DNA from: Pachyseris speciosa
Taxonomy: Eukaryota > Cnidaria > Anthozoa > Scleractinia > Pachyseridae
Reading direction: 5' to 3'
Assembly (NCBI GenBank): GCA_016490735.1
Contig: JAEMWC010000034.1
Coordinates: 1,687,501-1,751,500, forward strand
DNA: 64,000 nt
The position numbers and the translations under genes were made by a program. The notes under the pieces were generated by a model. The model was not told where the DNA came from, searched no databases, and was given only the letters and a program-made list of their open reading frames with translations. This document shows, one piece after another, positions 11,246 to 25,100 of the stretch (its first letter is position 1; every line of letters starts with the position of its first letter).

Positions 11246-14200
11246 GCTGCTTTCATATGTCTATTTCCCGACCGTCCCAGATTTATGCCACACTACGATT
11301 ATGTTTTCACGGTAATTAAAAAGCATTTTTATTAAATATAAGTCCAAGCCGTCACGTTATTTTAGCGATGATTCAGAAAAAAATTTAATTTCGTGATTTT
11401 GCGTAAATTTTGGAACACACGGCGAGTTACGTATTTTTGGAATTTCACTCACTGCCGGATTATATGAGCCCCAAAATTAAACATTGCTGCTTTTATCACG
11501 CAGATTTTCAGTTATGACCTACGCTTATTTCTCGCGGATGTTTTAATCAGTTGTTTGCAAGTTGATTTCGCGACCATTTACTTTAGCGACTCTTAATTCT
11601 GATTTAGCGATGATAAAATCCCAATAACGACCCGTAAAATGTCCTTGAATTTTGAAAAATGTTTAAAGCTCCACGCAAAGCTGTTAAATGACGAGCCGAT
11701 GCATGAGCAAGCTTCGGATCGATAGGACATTGGATTTAATTCCTTGATTAAGACGGCCATTTTGGTGCCAAAACAATAGAAAAATGTAGCTCAAAGTTTG
11801 CATAATAACGGAGTCAAATTCCCAAAAGACGTTTTAGCTACAGTTCTTTCCACCAAGTACGTGACGTCAGGTGCAATCAAAGAATAGTCGTAAGCCAAAG
11901 ACATTTCAGTTGTTGTTGTTGTTGTTTTTCAAAATGTCGAGTGCAGTTTTATAACTTGGCAGCAACTAAATTTCAAACAAGCCGCGTAGTAGTTGGTGCT
12001 ATACTAAGTTTGCAAAGGAACCTACATGAAAATGTGGAAGCAAATTATGCGACTGAAATCTGTCAGCCATTTCGTCTTCTCTTCTATCTTTGTTTTCTCT
12101 ACATAGCACACAAAAAAAATACTTACTGAACTTCATTTAATGCAAGAGGTAGAATCATAACATTTAAAACTGCTCATATATTAACGACTGATCGCAGTTA
12201 TTGTGAATTATCCATACACTGGCCTCACGCGTGAAGACAAAGCAAGACGAAGACATGCTTTTAAACTTACAAAAGATGCTTAAGCTAATGCCGTTGTCTA
12301 CAAGTTGGTGTTGTTTTATTGCATATTTTTTAAAGAGCTCGCTACCAGAAAATGAAAACAACTGCAAGAGACCTCGACACTTCCAGATAGACTTCCGAAG
12401 TGGCTGTCACAATTTCTTTCGAAGGGTTTTGAGTCAAACTGTGATGAAATTATAACCAAGGGGTTCGTCTTAAAAAGCAAGAAGTTCCTGTATAGAACAC
12501 CACGAATGCGAAAGCACAGTGAATCAACAAGCCATAGTCAACGATGAGCACTAATGATGGTGAATTGTATGCTCGGAAATGAAACGAAAAGATGTATTTA
12601 AGGTCCGTGACGAAAATCGAATGTATACGACGTTTCGCGCAAAGAGCGGAAGCTACTGAAGGCCTGAACTGAAGGGTTCACTTGGCTCGTTTTCCGAGTT
12701 CTTACTACTTTCTTTGGAAAAATCGCTATATTGGTATGAGAAGGTGAGCTCGAATGCTCGGTTTCCGAGATCCCGGTTTGCCCACCCGGAATATAGGTGA
12801 CCAAGTTGATATTATATCCCATAGGAACACTTCAGCCCGCGGTCATAGAGTGAGTCATGCATGCTCAACTATACACGCTGACTAATCTGCGCCAACGCGC
12901 GCGAAGTCGGCCTCTTTGACAACGTAGTCAAAACATGTGGCGGCCAGCGATGGATCAGATTCTTCCCCCCTTGAATTCGAAGACATTCCGTCGGGAAATA
13001 GCGATGGTGACCACTCAATCGTCTTTTAATTTTGCTTGAATACAAATAGAAACCCTGATTTCGATGCTGATAAACAAATTCAATCCTAAGAACTGCAAGT
13101 GGTGATAAGCAAATATTTGTTTGTCATTTTAGTACGTAACCGGGCTAAAATTTCCCACATGAACAGAAGACAAAATCCTTCCAAGTTAAAAGGGCAGACC
13201 GTTTACCGGGCTCATCTTATGAGGCCCTGAGCCACTAGTGGCGAGCTAGGCCACTCATTCACACTCCTTTCCTTCGCGATACTCAACTGCAAATTACCAT
13301 CTGTTTTATTTTTCACCAAACAGCGCGCTTTCGACACTGTTGATTCGAGCAACATATATGACGCATGCCAGACACTGGGAACCTTATCTCACGCAAGAGA
13401 CAATTCAAAGTGTTTATTCTGGGATGAGTGGGGTAGTAATACGAGGATGAAGTTTCACCTTGCCTCGCTCCTCAAAAAATTTTGTTTATATGCACACCTC
13501 AAGGCCACCGTATTCAAATTTCGAAATAGACATCTCCAGGTACTCTTGACAAAGGAAAACAAACCAGCTCCCAAGCAACTTACTTGATGAATGAGAAAAA
13601 AACTCATCAGGAGTTCTTATTAAACAATGCTTGTCGCGACAAGAGATAATTGAAAACGTGAGAGATAATTCCAATCGCGACGCAAACCAATTTGCGGGAA
13701 TTAATGCCGTGAACTTTCTCGTACTTCCAATAATAGAAAACATAACATTTATTTGACGAACGCACTTGGCATAAAATGGCATGAAAGCCTACGAGGCGCC
13801 GAGGTTATAATATTGTTCTAACTTTCTAACAAACGCGGTTGGAATAATTGTTTTATCCAAAAAATAAAAAATAAAAAAAAAGAAACGAATTTCCTAGAAA
13901 TATTATAAATAGTTCTTTCTGATTGATTTTCGTAAGAAAAACTAGAAAATGAATTCTTGTCCACTGATTTAATTTTGTACAATATTTCCATGATACCATA
14001 ACATGTTTGACTTTTAAACCGGTATCAGCTCGTCTCGGTTCTCCCTTGCAGATCTGTTACCGTTTGCATGAAGGCGTCCCAAAGCTTACGCGAGTCATAA
14101 GGGTGCAATTTCCCTTCTGCATTTGTATTGTATCGAGAATATACTGTGACTGCTCCATTCAAAGTCCTTTTACCTTTGACTATTTCATTACACAATGTAG

Positions 14201-17200
14201 CTCACTGTGCCATAATATTCGTTAATGCAAACAAAAACAGTTCAGTAAATTTCTCAAGTTGTACTAAAATGAATGACGCCTCGATAATCTTAAAGGCAAA
14301 ATTTTTCACTGTGGTGTAAATGTTATTTAACTGCTACTTGCTTGTGTAAGCGACACACACATCTGGATTTTCTAAGCAATTGCGTAAATCCTGCGTAAAT
14401 TCCGTATGCACTTTAAATTATGCCACTTGTATGTGAGCCTTGTACAAAATCCGCCTCTTAGTTAAAATGGTGCTTAAAACGCAAATAAAATTTGCTTCGC
14501 GGCTGACGTCCTTGGCTCCCAAATTTGTCGAAGACCTTAAAATATTCAATGCACTAATATCGAAGTTAGTGAGTCCAGAATATTTTCTGATGTTATTGGT
14601 GACCTCAGGACGGAAAATACACGCTTGGTCTTTGTCGGTTTCCAAGTCTGTTGAAAATAATACATAATACAATTTCGCTTGTCCCTGTTGTTATATTTTA
14701 TTAACAAGAGCCGGGTAACAGTTAAAAATGTTACTCTCTCGGCCTGATTTGATATTTTTCCGTTTGGGAAGTCTTTAGCAAGCCATCAGTGTTCGGTGGA
14801 TATCTCGATGTCTCCATGAAGGTAGAACCTTGGATGTCCCAACAGTGACGTTCTTTAAAGTGCTGAAATTATATATGAATAACGCGGCGATAGGTTGTCG
14901 CGAGTAGAAGCAGAAAACAGTACGAAGTTTTGAACCCTCCATTGCAAAGGTAATATGTCATTTATTCATCTCGGTTCACCAAAATTTCAACAGTATTAGC
15001 GGATATCAAGGTATATTAGTGAAGGGCAGGTGCAGTGGAAAGGTAAACGTTTAGAGTCCGAATGAAGTTCCCCATGGATGAGTGAGGTTTATTAGACTAG
15101 GCATATAAAATGACACAAGACAATACATGAAGGTAGCGTTCAGTATATTGCTGACTCAGGTAAGCAATGGAGAAAAGGGTAAGCGAGGATAACCCATCGT
15201 GAACATTTAATGCCCATGTTTTAAGTCGATAATTCAAAAGAATTTAATTTAAACAAAAATTCGAGCGTTAGTCGATCGACATGAATAGCAATCCGGTTTA
15301 GACGTCGAATTTTAAAAATGTGTACAATTATCTAGTTGAAGTGCTTAAAGACCCTTGAATTAAATTCTTAGTGTTCTTTCATGTTCTCTGGAACCGTGTT
15401 GCCATATTCTTTGAGACCCATATTCAAGCAAGCTAGCAAAGACTTTTATGTTCGTATCCTTAGCTGAATATTATTTCTCGTATGGGTGGTATGCGCTGTA
15501 AACGCGAAAGAAAATATTCTCATAACGTTTCGGGAAAATTTGAAGTCTGCACCCATGGTTTTGATGCAGAAGCAAATATAAAACTTCAAGAAATACGGCT
15601 TCTCGTTTTCACGAAATATATTACCCATAAATTACCAAGCATTAGTGTACATTATGGCATGTTTACAGAAATTGATGCACGTTCTTGGCACGTACAATTT
15701 AGGTTGTAAAATGAACTCATTCGCTTTGGTCGAGAACTCTCTGGAGCGTGACCAACGATTTATTTACAGTACATCGATAAATATAGCTTCAGTCAGAATT
15801 GAAGTGACATATTTTAATTAACTGATAGAAGGGATTAGAACGCGTTTTTAACGAAACCTAGAAACTATAATTCTGTCCATGAGCAAACAAAACATACGTG
15901 CGGGAGATATGAAAGTAATATAGTATCTATAATTTTTAATTTAATAACAAAAACTGAAAGATATTCGCAGATTACATGTTCACTTAATGGTAATTGGTCG
16001 AAATTTCGGGTTGTTAGAAAATTTTATTTCGCGTACAATAAACATTATAAATACTTCTGTAGCCATTCAAAACTTACCCTCCCACGTTAGACGCAATTTC
16101 TGTCGCGCATTGTTTGTAGCATCGCTGTCTTCGTTTTTGCTTTGGAAAAAAGATCATCGGTCCAGAATATTATAGGTAAGTCACAACTTTCAGCGAAACA
16201 CTAAACTTAGGACTCATGGTCAAGTTTATTATTTTGTCAAAGTGCATTATAGTCTTGGGCAATAGTAAGACAGAAATGACAAGGTCATCGGCAGTTGGAC
16301 ACGAAATATTAGCGGGATGTAATCTTTGCGATCACAAGCTGAAACTGTATTCGAAAACCAAAAATATTACCACAAGAAAACTATACACCAAGGATCATTT
16401 TGTTAGTCGTTACAATAATTGGCTTAACTAGCATCAAAGATATATAAACGGGTAAAATGTCTTAGTTGAGTTTGCTTTTTAGGCGAAATGTGTTCTTAAA
16501 GTTACTGGCAGGCTAGATTCTTTATATATCCGAGGGATAAACCCGTCTCTTTTAGTGCGCTTTTTTTTTTTCGTTTCAAGGCCAGTTTATCCTTCTCAGC
16601 AGAGAGCCAAGAGCCTGTTCAGTGGAAACTCGGGAGATGAGAGTCGAAATTCATTCATTTATTCATGCGCGAGGGTTACAAGAATGCTTGCAAGCATTCG
16701 TACATGCCTACACAACAACCATTCATCTATTAATTTACTTATTCTAGTTATTTCTTTATTTGTTTATAGAGCGTTTTCATTCACGTGACTACCGGCCATA
16801 TTGGTTTACTGAGACAAAAGAAAGTATTTGCTTAAAAATAGAGTGAAATTCCCAACATGGCCGCCGTTTCTTTGTTTTGGGCCGCCGTGACGTCATATGA
16901 AAATACTCATTTCATCCCGTATGTATTTATTTTAAGAGATGCCTGAACCTTGCGACTTATTCCGACGATGTATGGAATATTCATGAGAAGAGTTTTACAT
17001 TCCAAATTTATTCAATACATTGTGTGTTTGGAGTATTGCTAATTGCACGTGCGATTGAAATCTCGAAGTATGAACTTCTTGCACATTTTTTAATACATTA
17101 GAAGAGGACTCGTTCGATATTCGGAGAAAACAATGCAAATACTGCAATTTTGTGTCCTAGCAAAATTGCAAAAACAAACTTTACAAAGAAGATAAGTTTC

Positions 17201-19869
17201 ACAAAGAAGATAAGTTTCACAGTTTTATTCCTTTGAAAGCCAATAACTTTCAACGAGTCTTGCAAATGAGACATCTGTCACATTAGAAAATTAAGAGGTT
17301 ATCCTTTATCACTAAATAACAAAACCATTTACTTCACAGCGCTTCTGAATCAGAAAACTCGGACACAAACATTGCCTTTTGTGAGAACTTTAGCATCCTA
17401 AAATATAACCGTAAATCGCAAACCGCCTATATAACGACAATCATGATGGAATTCCCCTGTCAAATTTCAGAAGGATCAACAATTTAGAGATTTGAAGCTT
17501 AAAAATGAAACACCCACCCCAAAAGTTTGGCTCGTGAATTTATTCATTGGCAAGTGTCCTGTGCGACCTCAAAAATCTTTGTGTAGGCCAAAATGATCGC
17601 GGGCTTATACAGGATAGCTGTTAAGGTACGGGGTATACGTCTTGTTTGATTTATTTTTTTTTTATTTGTTTGTTTTATCAATATTCCTGCCCGAAATCAA
17701 GCGAATTACTTCTCAAGGGAATCGTCATATGATCTGAAATGGGTTAACAGTGGGAAAACTATATTGTTCCTACCAGTGTCCTGAAGCTTATAAAACATCC
17801 GAAATATTAGGCTCGACTCTTGCTGTGTGAACTTGGAAAAAAATTTCAGAGCATCTGTTAGAAAATATTGAATAATCGCATCTTTCATTTATGTACCATC
17901 CTTGAAATCTACCCTCTCAATTTACTGTCAAGGCATACATCTGGAAACGTTTGGTCTGGATAGCAATTTTAAGAAAAGACATAACATTTTTTTTTATTTG
18001 GAAATACATGTACATGTTTCGGCAGTTGTTCTGCCATCTTCTATTGAAATTAACTCAAAGTACAAAGCTGAATTTAGCATTCTGTGTAGCATTATAAATT
18101 CAACTTTGCACTTTGTTTAATTTCAACTGAACATGACGGAATAACTGTATTTTAAAATAAAAGAAATGTTGTCTTACCTTGAAAAAAGACTTGGTCTTCA
18201 CAGTTTTGGGTGATGTTTTCCTGACGGGTTTATTCTCCAAATTTTATATCGAGTATAGCCTTTCTCTATATAAAGAATTTAAACGCTGTTAGACTTGAAC
18301 GCGATAAAAAAAATTGAAACTGTAGGCTATGGAGGAGAAAAAATCGGCGTCAATTTAAAGATGTCAAGGTGGTCGGTATTGTTTTGTCTTGAAATATCGA
18401 AAATTGAATGGCATCGCCGATTTTAAAAATTAGGGAATATATTATCAGGCGATATTATCTGAAACAGACAATACGCATTAGTTTCCTTTCTCTAGGCTTT
18501 ATTCTACGGGCACTTCCTCGCAAATTGGTTTCGGCAAAATACAATACTACTGGATTAATGACTGAAATGAGGAATGGATGGTGCTTTCGGAGGAGCAACC
18601 CATTATCCGTCAGCTTTTGTGTCAACTACCGATTTAGGCCTTATAAATGCCAACGACGGATACGAAAAATGCAAATTGATTTCCAAGGGATTATAAAAGC
18701 ATTCTAATTAAACGAGATAAAAAGATTCCCAAATCTTGGAATCGTGAACGACGAACTAACTCTTCTAACCCTCGTCTGAGGAATTATTTTCCATCAAGCC
18801 AGGTTTTACTTACTCCGACTGGAAGGACTTAGTGATGCCCAAATTTAAGGTAAAACGGAACGATTTATTTGCACTCTGCTTTAACGGACGACAATTTTTC
18901 TTTGTTTTTTCCTTAGCAAATTTAACTACCTTTGGTAAAACCATTCAGAAAAATGAAAGTTATTTCTCATTCTTGTCAGAGTTACCAAACATTCTCTTTT
19001 GTTACAGCGCGAGAGCTTGGAGTTAATAAAATGTTTCGGGATTTAATCGGTTTGGAAGTATCTAAACCAATCTATCCATCTGCTGAATTCTTTTGTACTG
19101 GAGAAAATTACGTAATAAACAAATCCTAAATCTAAATCCGTCCTGATTTCTTTTAATTTATATTCAAAATGTCATGACGTTTTTGTAGGTTTTCTGTCGT
19201 TGAGTCTAGCAAATACTTGAAGAGCTTTCAAAATCCTCTGGTTTCTGTGAGCAAATCTGGCGCACCAATGTTTCCTTGCTTTCAAACCACGATTTTTTTT
19301 ATTTATTCAATCTTACTTCACTTGCAAATGGGCTTGGTGGGAAAATCTAACCTACATATTCACAACAATTTAAAATTCTGTTTTGAACTGTTTTCATCTG
19401 ACGTTTTGGTTACGCTTAACTTTACTCTTTCGAGTAAAGGAAAAAGCCTATAACCAAAAGCATTTCGAAACGACCACTTCACGGACTACGTACCGCAAAA
19501 TACATATTTTCAACCTTTATCTTTTTTTTTTTCATATTTTTTTTATTACTTTGAAAAGCAGGTGAAAAAAATCCTCTTCACATATTGCGTATTTCAAGGA
19601 GAATCGATTTACTGTCTAGCTTTTCATCGCTTGGTGTTTTATAAGTAGTTTAAGTGTGATCGGGTGAATATACTGTGTTTTGCTAAATAACTCGATACAA
19701 TTGCGAGTTTTGGAGATATTCCATGTATTCACTTACTGTGCAATAATTTCGTGAGGCTCTTTTGGTGGTCGCTTCGCTTTCTGTATTCTTTTTCTCACAT
19801 GCTAATCACTCGAAAAAAAAAATGATTCCACAAAAAACTGCATGACTAAAATTGCCCAGGACAAACATA

Positions 19870-19873
<4 letters not shown>
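11246..19873. other. Long stretch without recognisable genes
   Basis: About 8.6 kb of AT-rich DNA. Open frames are all under 100 codons, often overlap on both strands (for example 14,418-14,672 and 14,440-14,667) and show no domain. A short tandem duplication (AAAGAAGATAAGTTTCAC, twice) lies near 17,185-17,220. At 16,775-16,905 two GGCCGCC/GGCCATATTGG-type motifs suggest a fragment of another dispersed element. It could be intergenic DNA or a large intron. Confidence 0.45.

Positions 19874-19921
<48 letters not shown>
19874..19921. repeat. (AT)n microsatellite
   Basis: Uninterrupted TA dinucleotide run of about 48 bp. Confidence 0.95.
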
Positions 19922-21350
19922 CATGAAGTTTTCTTTGCCTTCATCTACGTGCACTAAGATAACTCAGTTTTAACCTAAAAACAATACCAATTTTTGCAAG
20001 CAGTAATTAAAAGGCATTAATTTATAGTTCCATACTGTAACAACGTTCGCTCCACTTTTTCATCATAATAAATAAGGTGAGATTGTTTTGAATCATTTCG
20101 TCAATAAACCTAAAGAAAAGTTATTCGAAATTTTAACCATTAAATATATATTTTTTTATTTCTTTTTAATTAATTGTAAGTAATTGTGAGGTGACAACAA
20201 TATTCTCAATTTTCCTCACAAATTCTGAAAGAAAGCAATCTAAAAGTTTAGAGGCGGGAGGCCTCCTAATAAAGGAGTCAAAAAAATTATATTGATTGCT
20301 ACTACATAATGAATGAGCGGTAAAAGATACCCCTTAGGTACTCTCTACCTACTCCACCTAGAAAATAGCCATTTTACTTATTCTCAGGAGGTGAACGAAT
20401 ATTTTTGTACGGTTTATTTATTCGGCACAACCGTCTCGACAAAAACTAATCAGCTACACAATGTCATTGCCCCGAGCAAAAACACATAAAAAACACAAGG
20501 CTTCTCCATGATCAACTGCAAAATTAATTGGAAATTTTCTGAGTCTATTTTTATCTTTAGATACAGCATTAACTTTTTTTTTTCGTGCTTAGAAATTACC
20601 TAACAAATCTCAGTTGCAATATACGTCTCATTAAGCAGGCTCGGTATATGGCCACTTCGAATTCGACTTGTAACTTCCAGTCTCGGCTTGGCCAATGTTC
20701 TCACGCTGTTTAAGGCGCCAATCTTTCTCCAGATTGCCTAGAACCTGATGAAACTTTCCCTGAAGATAAATCTTGTTGTCCTCTTTTTCCTTAATGTATA
20801 ATTTTGATCACGTGACCACTCACCTTATCAAAATTTGAAAAAGTTAATCAGCGATTTGGTGGCGGATTTTATGGTTTCAGATTAACAAATCAGCGTTTCC
20901 AATGAAAATCAAACATATCTAACTTTCTACGCTTGGACTGATTGTTCAAGTTAGAGTTTTAGATTTTAAATTATTAACAGCCAAAGACTGAATTTTGGGC
21001 CAAAAATGACCTTTGTCCTCATAAGTTTTTTCGTTGAGAACGATGGACGGTCATTCCAAACGTGAAATGCTCGAAATAATTAAGATGCATAAGAAATGTG
21101 TTTTTATTCGATATTATATCCCACGACCGTCACCTACTCCTCAAATAAGTGATTTTTCAATGAAATGGTCTCGTGACATGTCACGTGAGCTATGGTAACG
21201 TCTATTATACTTGAAGATGTTTAGGACGATGGGAACTTCCTATATGCCGAATTTCGTTTCATGGTCGTTACTCTGGGCTGCTATATTAAGAAGAAGCCAT
21301 TTTATCTAATAAACGCCCCTGGCCCAGGCCTTGAACCGCTTGAGTTTTTT
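19922..21350. other. No gene seen
   Basis: AT-rich sequence. About 20,610-20,665 (CAGTTGCAATATACG ... GGCCACTTCGAATTCG) is a diverged relative of about 21,510-21,570, so this region belongs to the same old duplication as the following repeat. Confidence 0.4.
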
Positions 21351-21746
21351 CCTTCCAAATAACCGCTCAAAGAGAACTCCGGCTTTCGACCAGACAGGCC
21401 CAGCTAAAACTAAGTTATAATAATAAATTATGTAGCTGAAATATTTTCTTGAATTATACTGTAGCCATAATTTGTGTATTTTGTCTGGACTGCGTACTAA
21501 TGAGTAAATTTCAGTTGCAATGCACTCATTAGGCGAGCCCGGAATGAGACCACTTCGAATTCAAATTGTTACTGGTTAGCAGAACGATCAATGTTTTTTC
21601 CTTGCAAATAATCGCTCAAAAAGAACGCCAGTTTTCGACCAGACAGGCCCAGCTTAAACTAAGTTATAATAATAAATTATGTAACTGAGATATTTTCTTG
21701 AATTATACTGTAGCAATAATTTTTGTATTTTGTCTGGACTGCGTAC
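21351..21746. repeat. Diverged direct duplication of about 145 bp
   Basis: About 21,351-21,500 and about 21,597-21,746 share TTCGACCAGACAGGCCCAGC, TTATAATAATAAATTATGTA and ATTTTGTCTGGACTGCGTAC in the same order and orientation, with several substitutions. Their spacing is about 246 bp. Function is unknown. Confidence 0.75.
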
Positions 21747-21867
21747 AATATTCTGGTTTATAAGACTAGGATAGCGGATGCACTGTAAAATAAATCACTG
21801 AGTAGGCGTGGTTTTCATACATCGAGAAAAATCTCAGGTGATCTTAGATTTCGCTGTTACCGTAACA

Positions 21868-21882
21868 AGGAATAAAAGTATC
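21868..21882. other. Target-site duplication of the L1-type element, 3' side
   Basis: AGGAATAAAAGTATC is repeated exactly at 27,182-27,196 on the other side of the LINE. A perfect 15-bp duplication is typical of target-primed reverse transcription. Confidence 0.92.
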
Positions 21883-22114
21883 TTTTTTTTTTTAGTATTT
21901 TTTAATTAAAGCATTTCTTTTGTTAACATACAAAATAAAAATTAAGAAAGCAAAAAAAAAAACAAAACACACACACACACACACACCCACACGCGCACAC
22001 ACACACACACATATATAGTACAAACAAAAAAATACAAAGCTAAACAAAGCTATTACAGCAATACAGTTACTTAGTATGTAAATTACAATGACATCACTTT
22101 AATTAATCATAACA

Positions 22115-25100
22115 TCACTTATTCGTAAAAACGCTTATTAACTTTTCCCACTTTCTAAAATGATTGTTTAATTTGTCTCTTTTCCTGGCAATATGGAGTT
22201 CGATGTTGTAAATACGCCTTGTCCTGGCTATAAAACCTTGAAGAGAAGGTATACCATTCTGGTATTTCCGTGAGTAAATATAAAACTTACCCAGAAGCAA
22301 AATATGGTTAAACAGGAGAAAATCTTCTGCAATATCGAACTTACCAAAAATGACGTCCTCCTCTCTAAGGTTATCAACAGAGATGTTATTATCGCGTAAC
22401 CAGGACAAGACATGTTTCCAAAAACTAGATGATACTCTACAGGAAAAGAGTAAATGCTCTGCGGATTCAACCTCTGTTTGGCAGAAAGCACAGGACGCCG
22501 ACTCAGCCATGCCGAAACGAAACAGTTTTTCGTTTGTAAAGACAATACGGTTCAAAATTTTAAATTGAAATTCTCTAAGTTTATATTCTAATGTTGTGCG
22601 AAAAGATAGCGAATAAACACTTTTCCAATCAATATCAATGTTTGAATACTTTGCAGCTAACTTTACTTTAGCAGTAGGCGTTGTTTCTTTTTTCTCCAGG
22701 AAAAGCCGGTAGATTTGCTTTGAGGAAGCATCAAGAATTGGAACCAAATTGTTACTTATTAGGATAGCAGGTGAATCCGGAAGTGGATCAATCACTGGTG
22801 CAGTAGTTGCCCTTTTAATTGTCAAGCGCCAACTGGCAGGCATAGAGTTAATAATACCCATAATGAAGAAACCTTTCTCAGGATTGAGATTTTCTTTAGT
22901 TGAAAATAAATCGCAAATTTTTAAAAACCCTAAATCTGCAATATCTCTAGGATACACAGATTTCTTATTAATGCAGAGAAGCTTGTTATTCCAAATAACT
23001 TCATTTGCAATTTCATGTAGCGAGCTGGGTGTTTTTGCATTTACTTCTGACCACGCATCGAGACATTGCTTGTAGAAACTTGGTAGATAAATTTTTAATT
23101 TAGAAGTATCAAAATTACAATGCAATATGAGCTTCCCACCAACGGGGATAAGAATCTCATTTAAAAAAGCTTTCCACGGACTTTTATAGTCTTCCAAATA
23201 TTTTTTTATACATATCACTCGTCTGGTACGAACCATAGAATCAATATCGAGCATATTTAAGCCACCCTTCTCAACTTCCGAAATCATCACATTTCGTTTT
23301 ATTTTATCTTTCCCATTCCAAATAAAATAGTAAAAAAGCGAGTCGGCCTCTTTGATAAGGTCTTTAGAAATTGGCAACACCGACGCTCTAAACATAAACT
23401 TAGGGATGGCAAAGGTTTTTATAATTTGTATTCTACCTAAGAGAGAAAGACCACGCCATTTCCACAAATTGATCGTCTTCTTAAGTGATTTCAAAGTATT
23501 CCTAAAATTCAATTCATCTCTTTGTTTAGCGTCATAGCCAAAGTAGACGCCTAGAATTTTAATAGTGTTACAAAGATTTGGCATATCAGAAAACCCTTCC
23601 CAAAGAGATCTACTATTTCCTAAAGCTAAGGCTTCGGTTTTTTCATTATTTATTTTTAAACCAGAACTTTCACCAAAAGTCTTCATCGTAACGAATAGGT
23701 TTGTATATGAACTACTATCTTTGATAAAGCAGGTCATGTCATCAGCGAAAAGGGAAAGTTTAACAGGTTCATCTCGTATCGTAATGCCCTTAATGCCATC
23801 ATCTTCTCTTATCTTTATAGCTAAGGTCTCCAAAGCTATTATAAACAGGTAGGGAGAGAGGGGATCTCCCTGTCTTACTCCCCTACTTAGTGCAAAAGGT
23901 CCTGTTGTAAAACCATTGTTCATTACACAGCTAGAGGCGTTGTTATATAAGACTCGTATCCACTGGATAAAAGAAGGACCAAAGTTAAATGCGTGTAATA
24001 CTCTTAAAAGAAAATTTAAATTGAGCGAGTCGAAAGCTTTTTCAAAGTCTATAGCTACTAGAATTCCGGGTATATCTTTGTACCTAGCATATTCAATCAC
24101 ATCATCGATCGTTCTGACGGCATCAAAAATTGTTCTCCCCTTTACGAACGCGTTTTGATTAAAATGAATTACTTCAGGAAGTACCTTTTCCAAACGCTTT
24201 GCCAAAGTTTTAGACGCCAATTTAGCATCAACATTTACAAGAGATATTGGACGCCAATTCTTCACCAACCTTTTGTCTTTTCCTTTCTTTTCAATTAAGG
24301 TGATAACGGCCTGTTTCTGTGAGTTCGATAGTTCACGGTATTCGAAAGCATAGTTCAAACTATCAACTACCAACTTTCCAAGCAAGGGCCAAAAGGCTAA
24401 GTAAAACTCGACTGTTAAACCATCGTTCCCCGGCGACTTATTCTTTTGGAAGGTCTGTAATACATTATAGCATTCATCATATCTAAGGATACCCTCGCAA
24501 ACGTTCCTCTTCTCCTCGGCTAAAAATGGAACATCGGTGAGATCATTTATAAACGAAGAAATAGTCTGCGTGTCTGCGGAATTTCTACCATCATAGAGAT
24601 TAGAGTAATATAATTCCAATTCATTCATAATCTTTTTTGGGTCGCTAGTTAATGCTCCATCAGTTGTTAAGATTTTACGGACACTGCTTTTAGTTTTGTT
24701 TGAATTTTCTAAATTCAAAAAATATTTGTTGTTTTTTTCACCCATTTCATACCAAGTTGCCCTAGAGCGAATGATTGCCCCTTGTGTAATGTAATCGTAC
24801 AATTGATCATATTCTGTTTGAAGGCACTCCAGTTCCTCGAGATTTCCACTATTTGGATCAATATCACATTTTTCTGTACATTCCTTCAGCTTATCCTCCA
24901 CCTTTTGTAGTTTTGCTCTTCTTTCACGGGCTTTACCTTTACTGTATGTAATTGTTCGCTGTCTTATTTTGTATTTAATTAAATCCCATAAAACACGCTT
25001 ATCCTGAACCTCTTTAAATTCCTCTAACCAATTCACATATTCAGTGGTTAAAAGTTCACAGTAGTCCGAGTCATTTACTAAATTCGAATTGAATTTCCAG

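Noticed and set aside
14418..14672. Gene at 14.4-14.7 kb
   Set aside because: Frames of similar length lie on both strands over the same bases, with no domain; chance is the simpler explanation.
22228..24158. Several open frames on both strands inside the LINE
   Set aside because: They overlap ORF2 in other frames and lack domains; ORF2 carries all conserved motifs.
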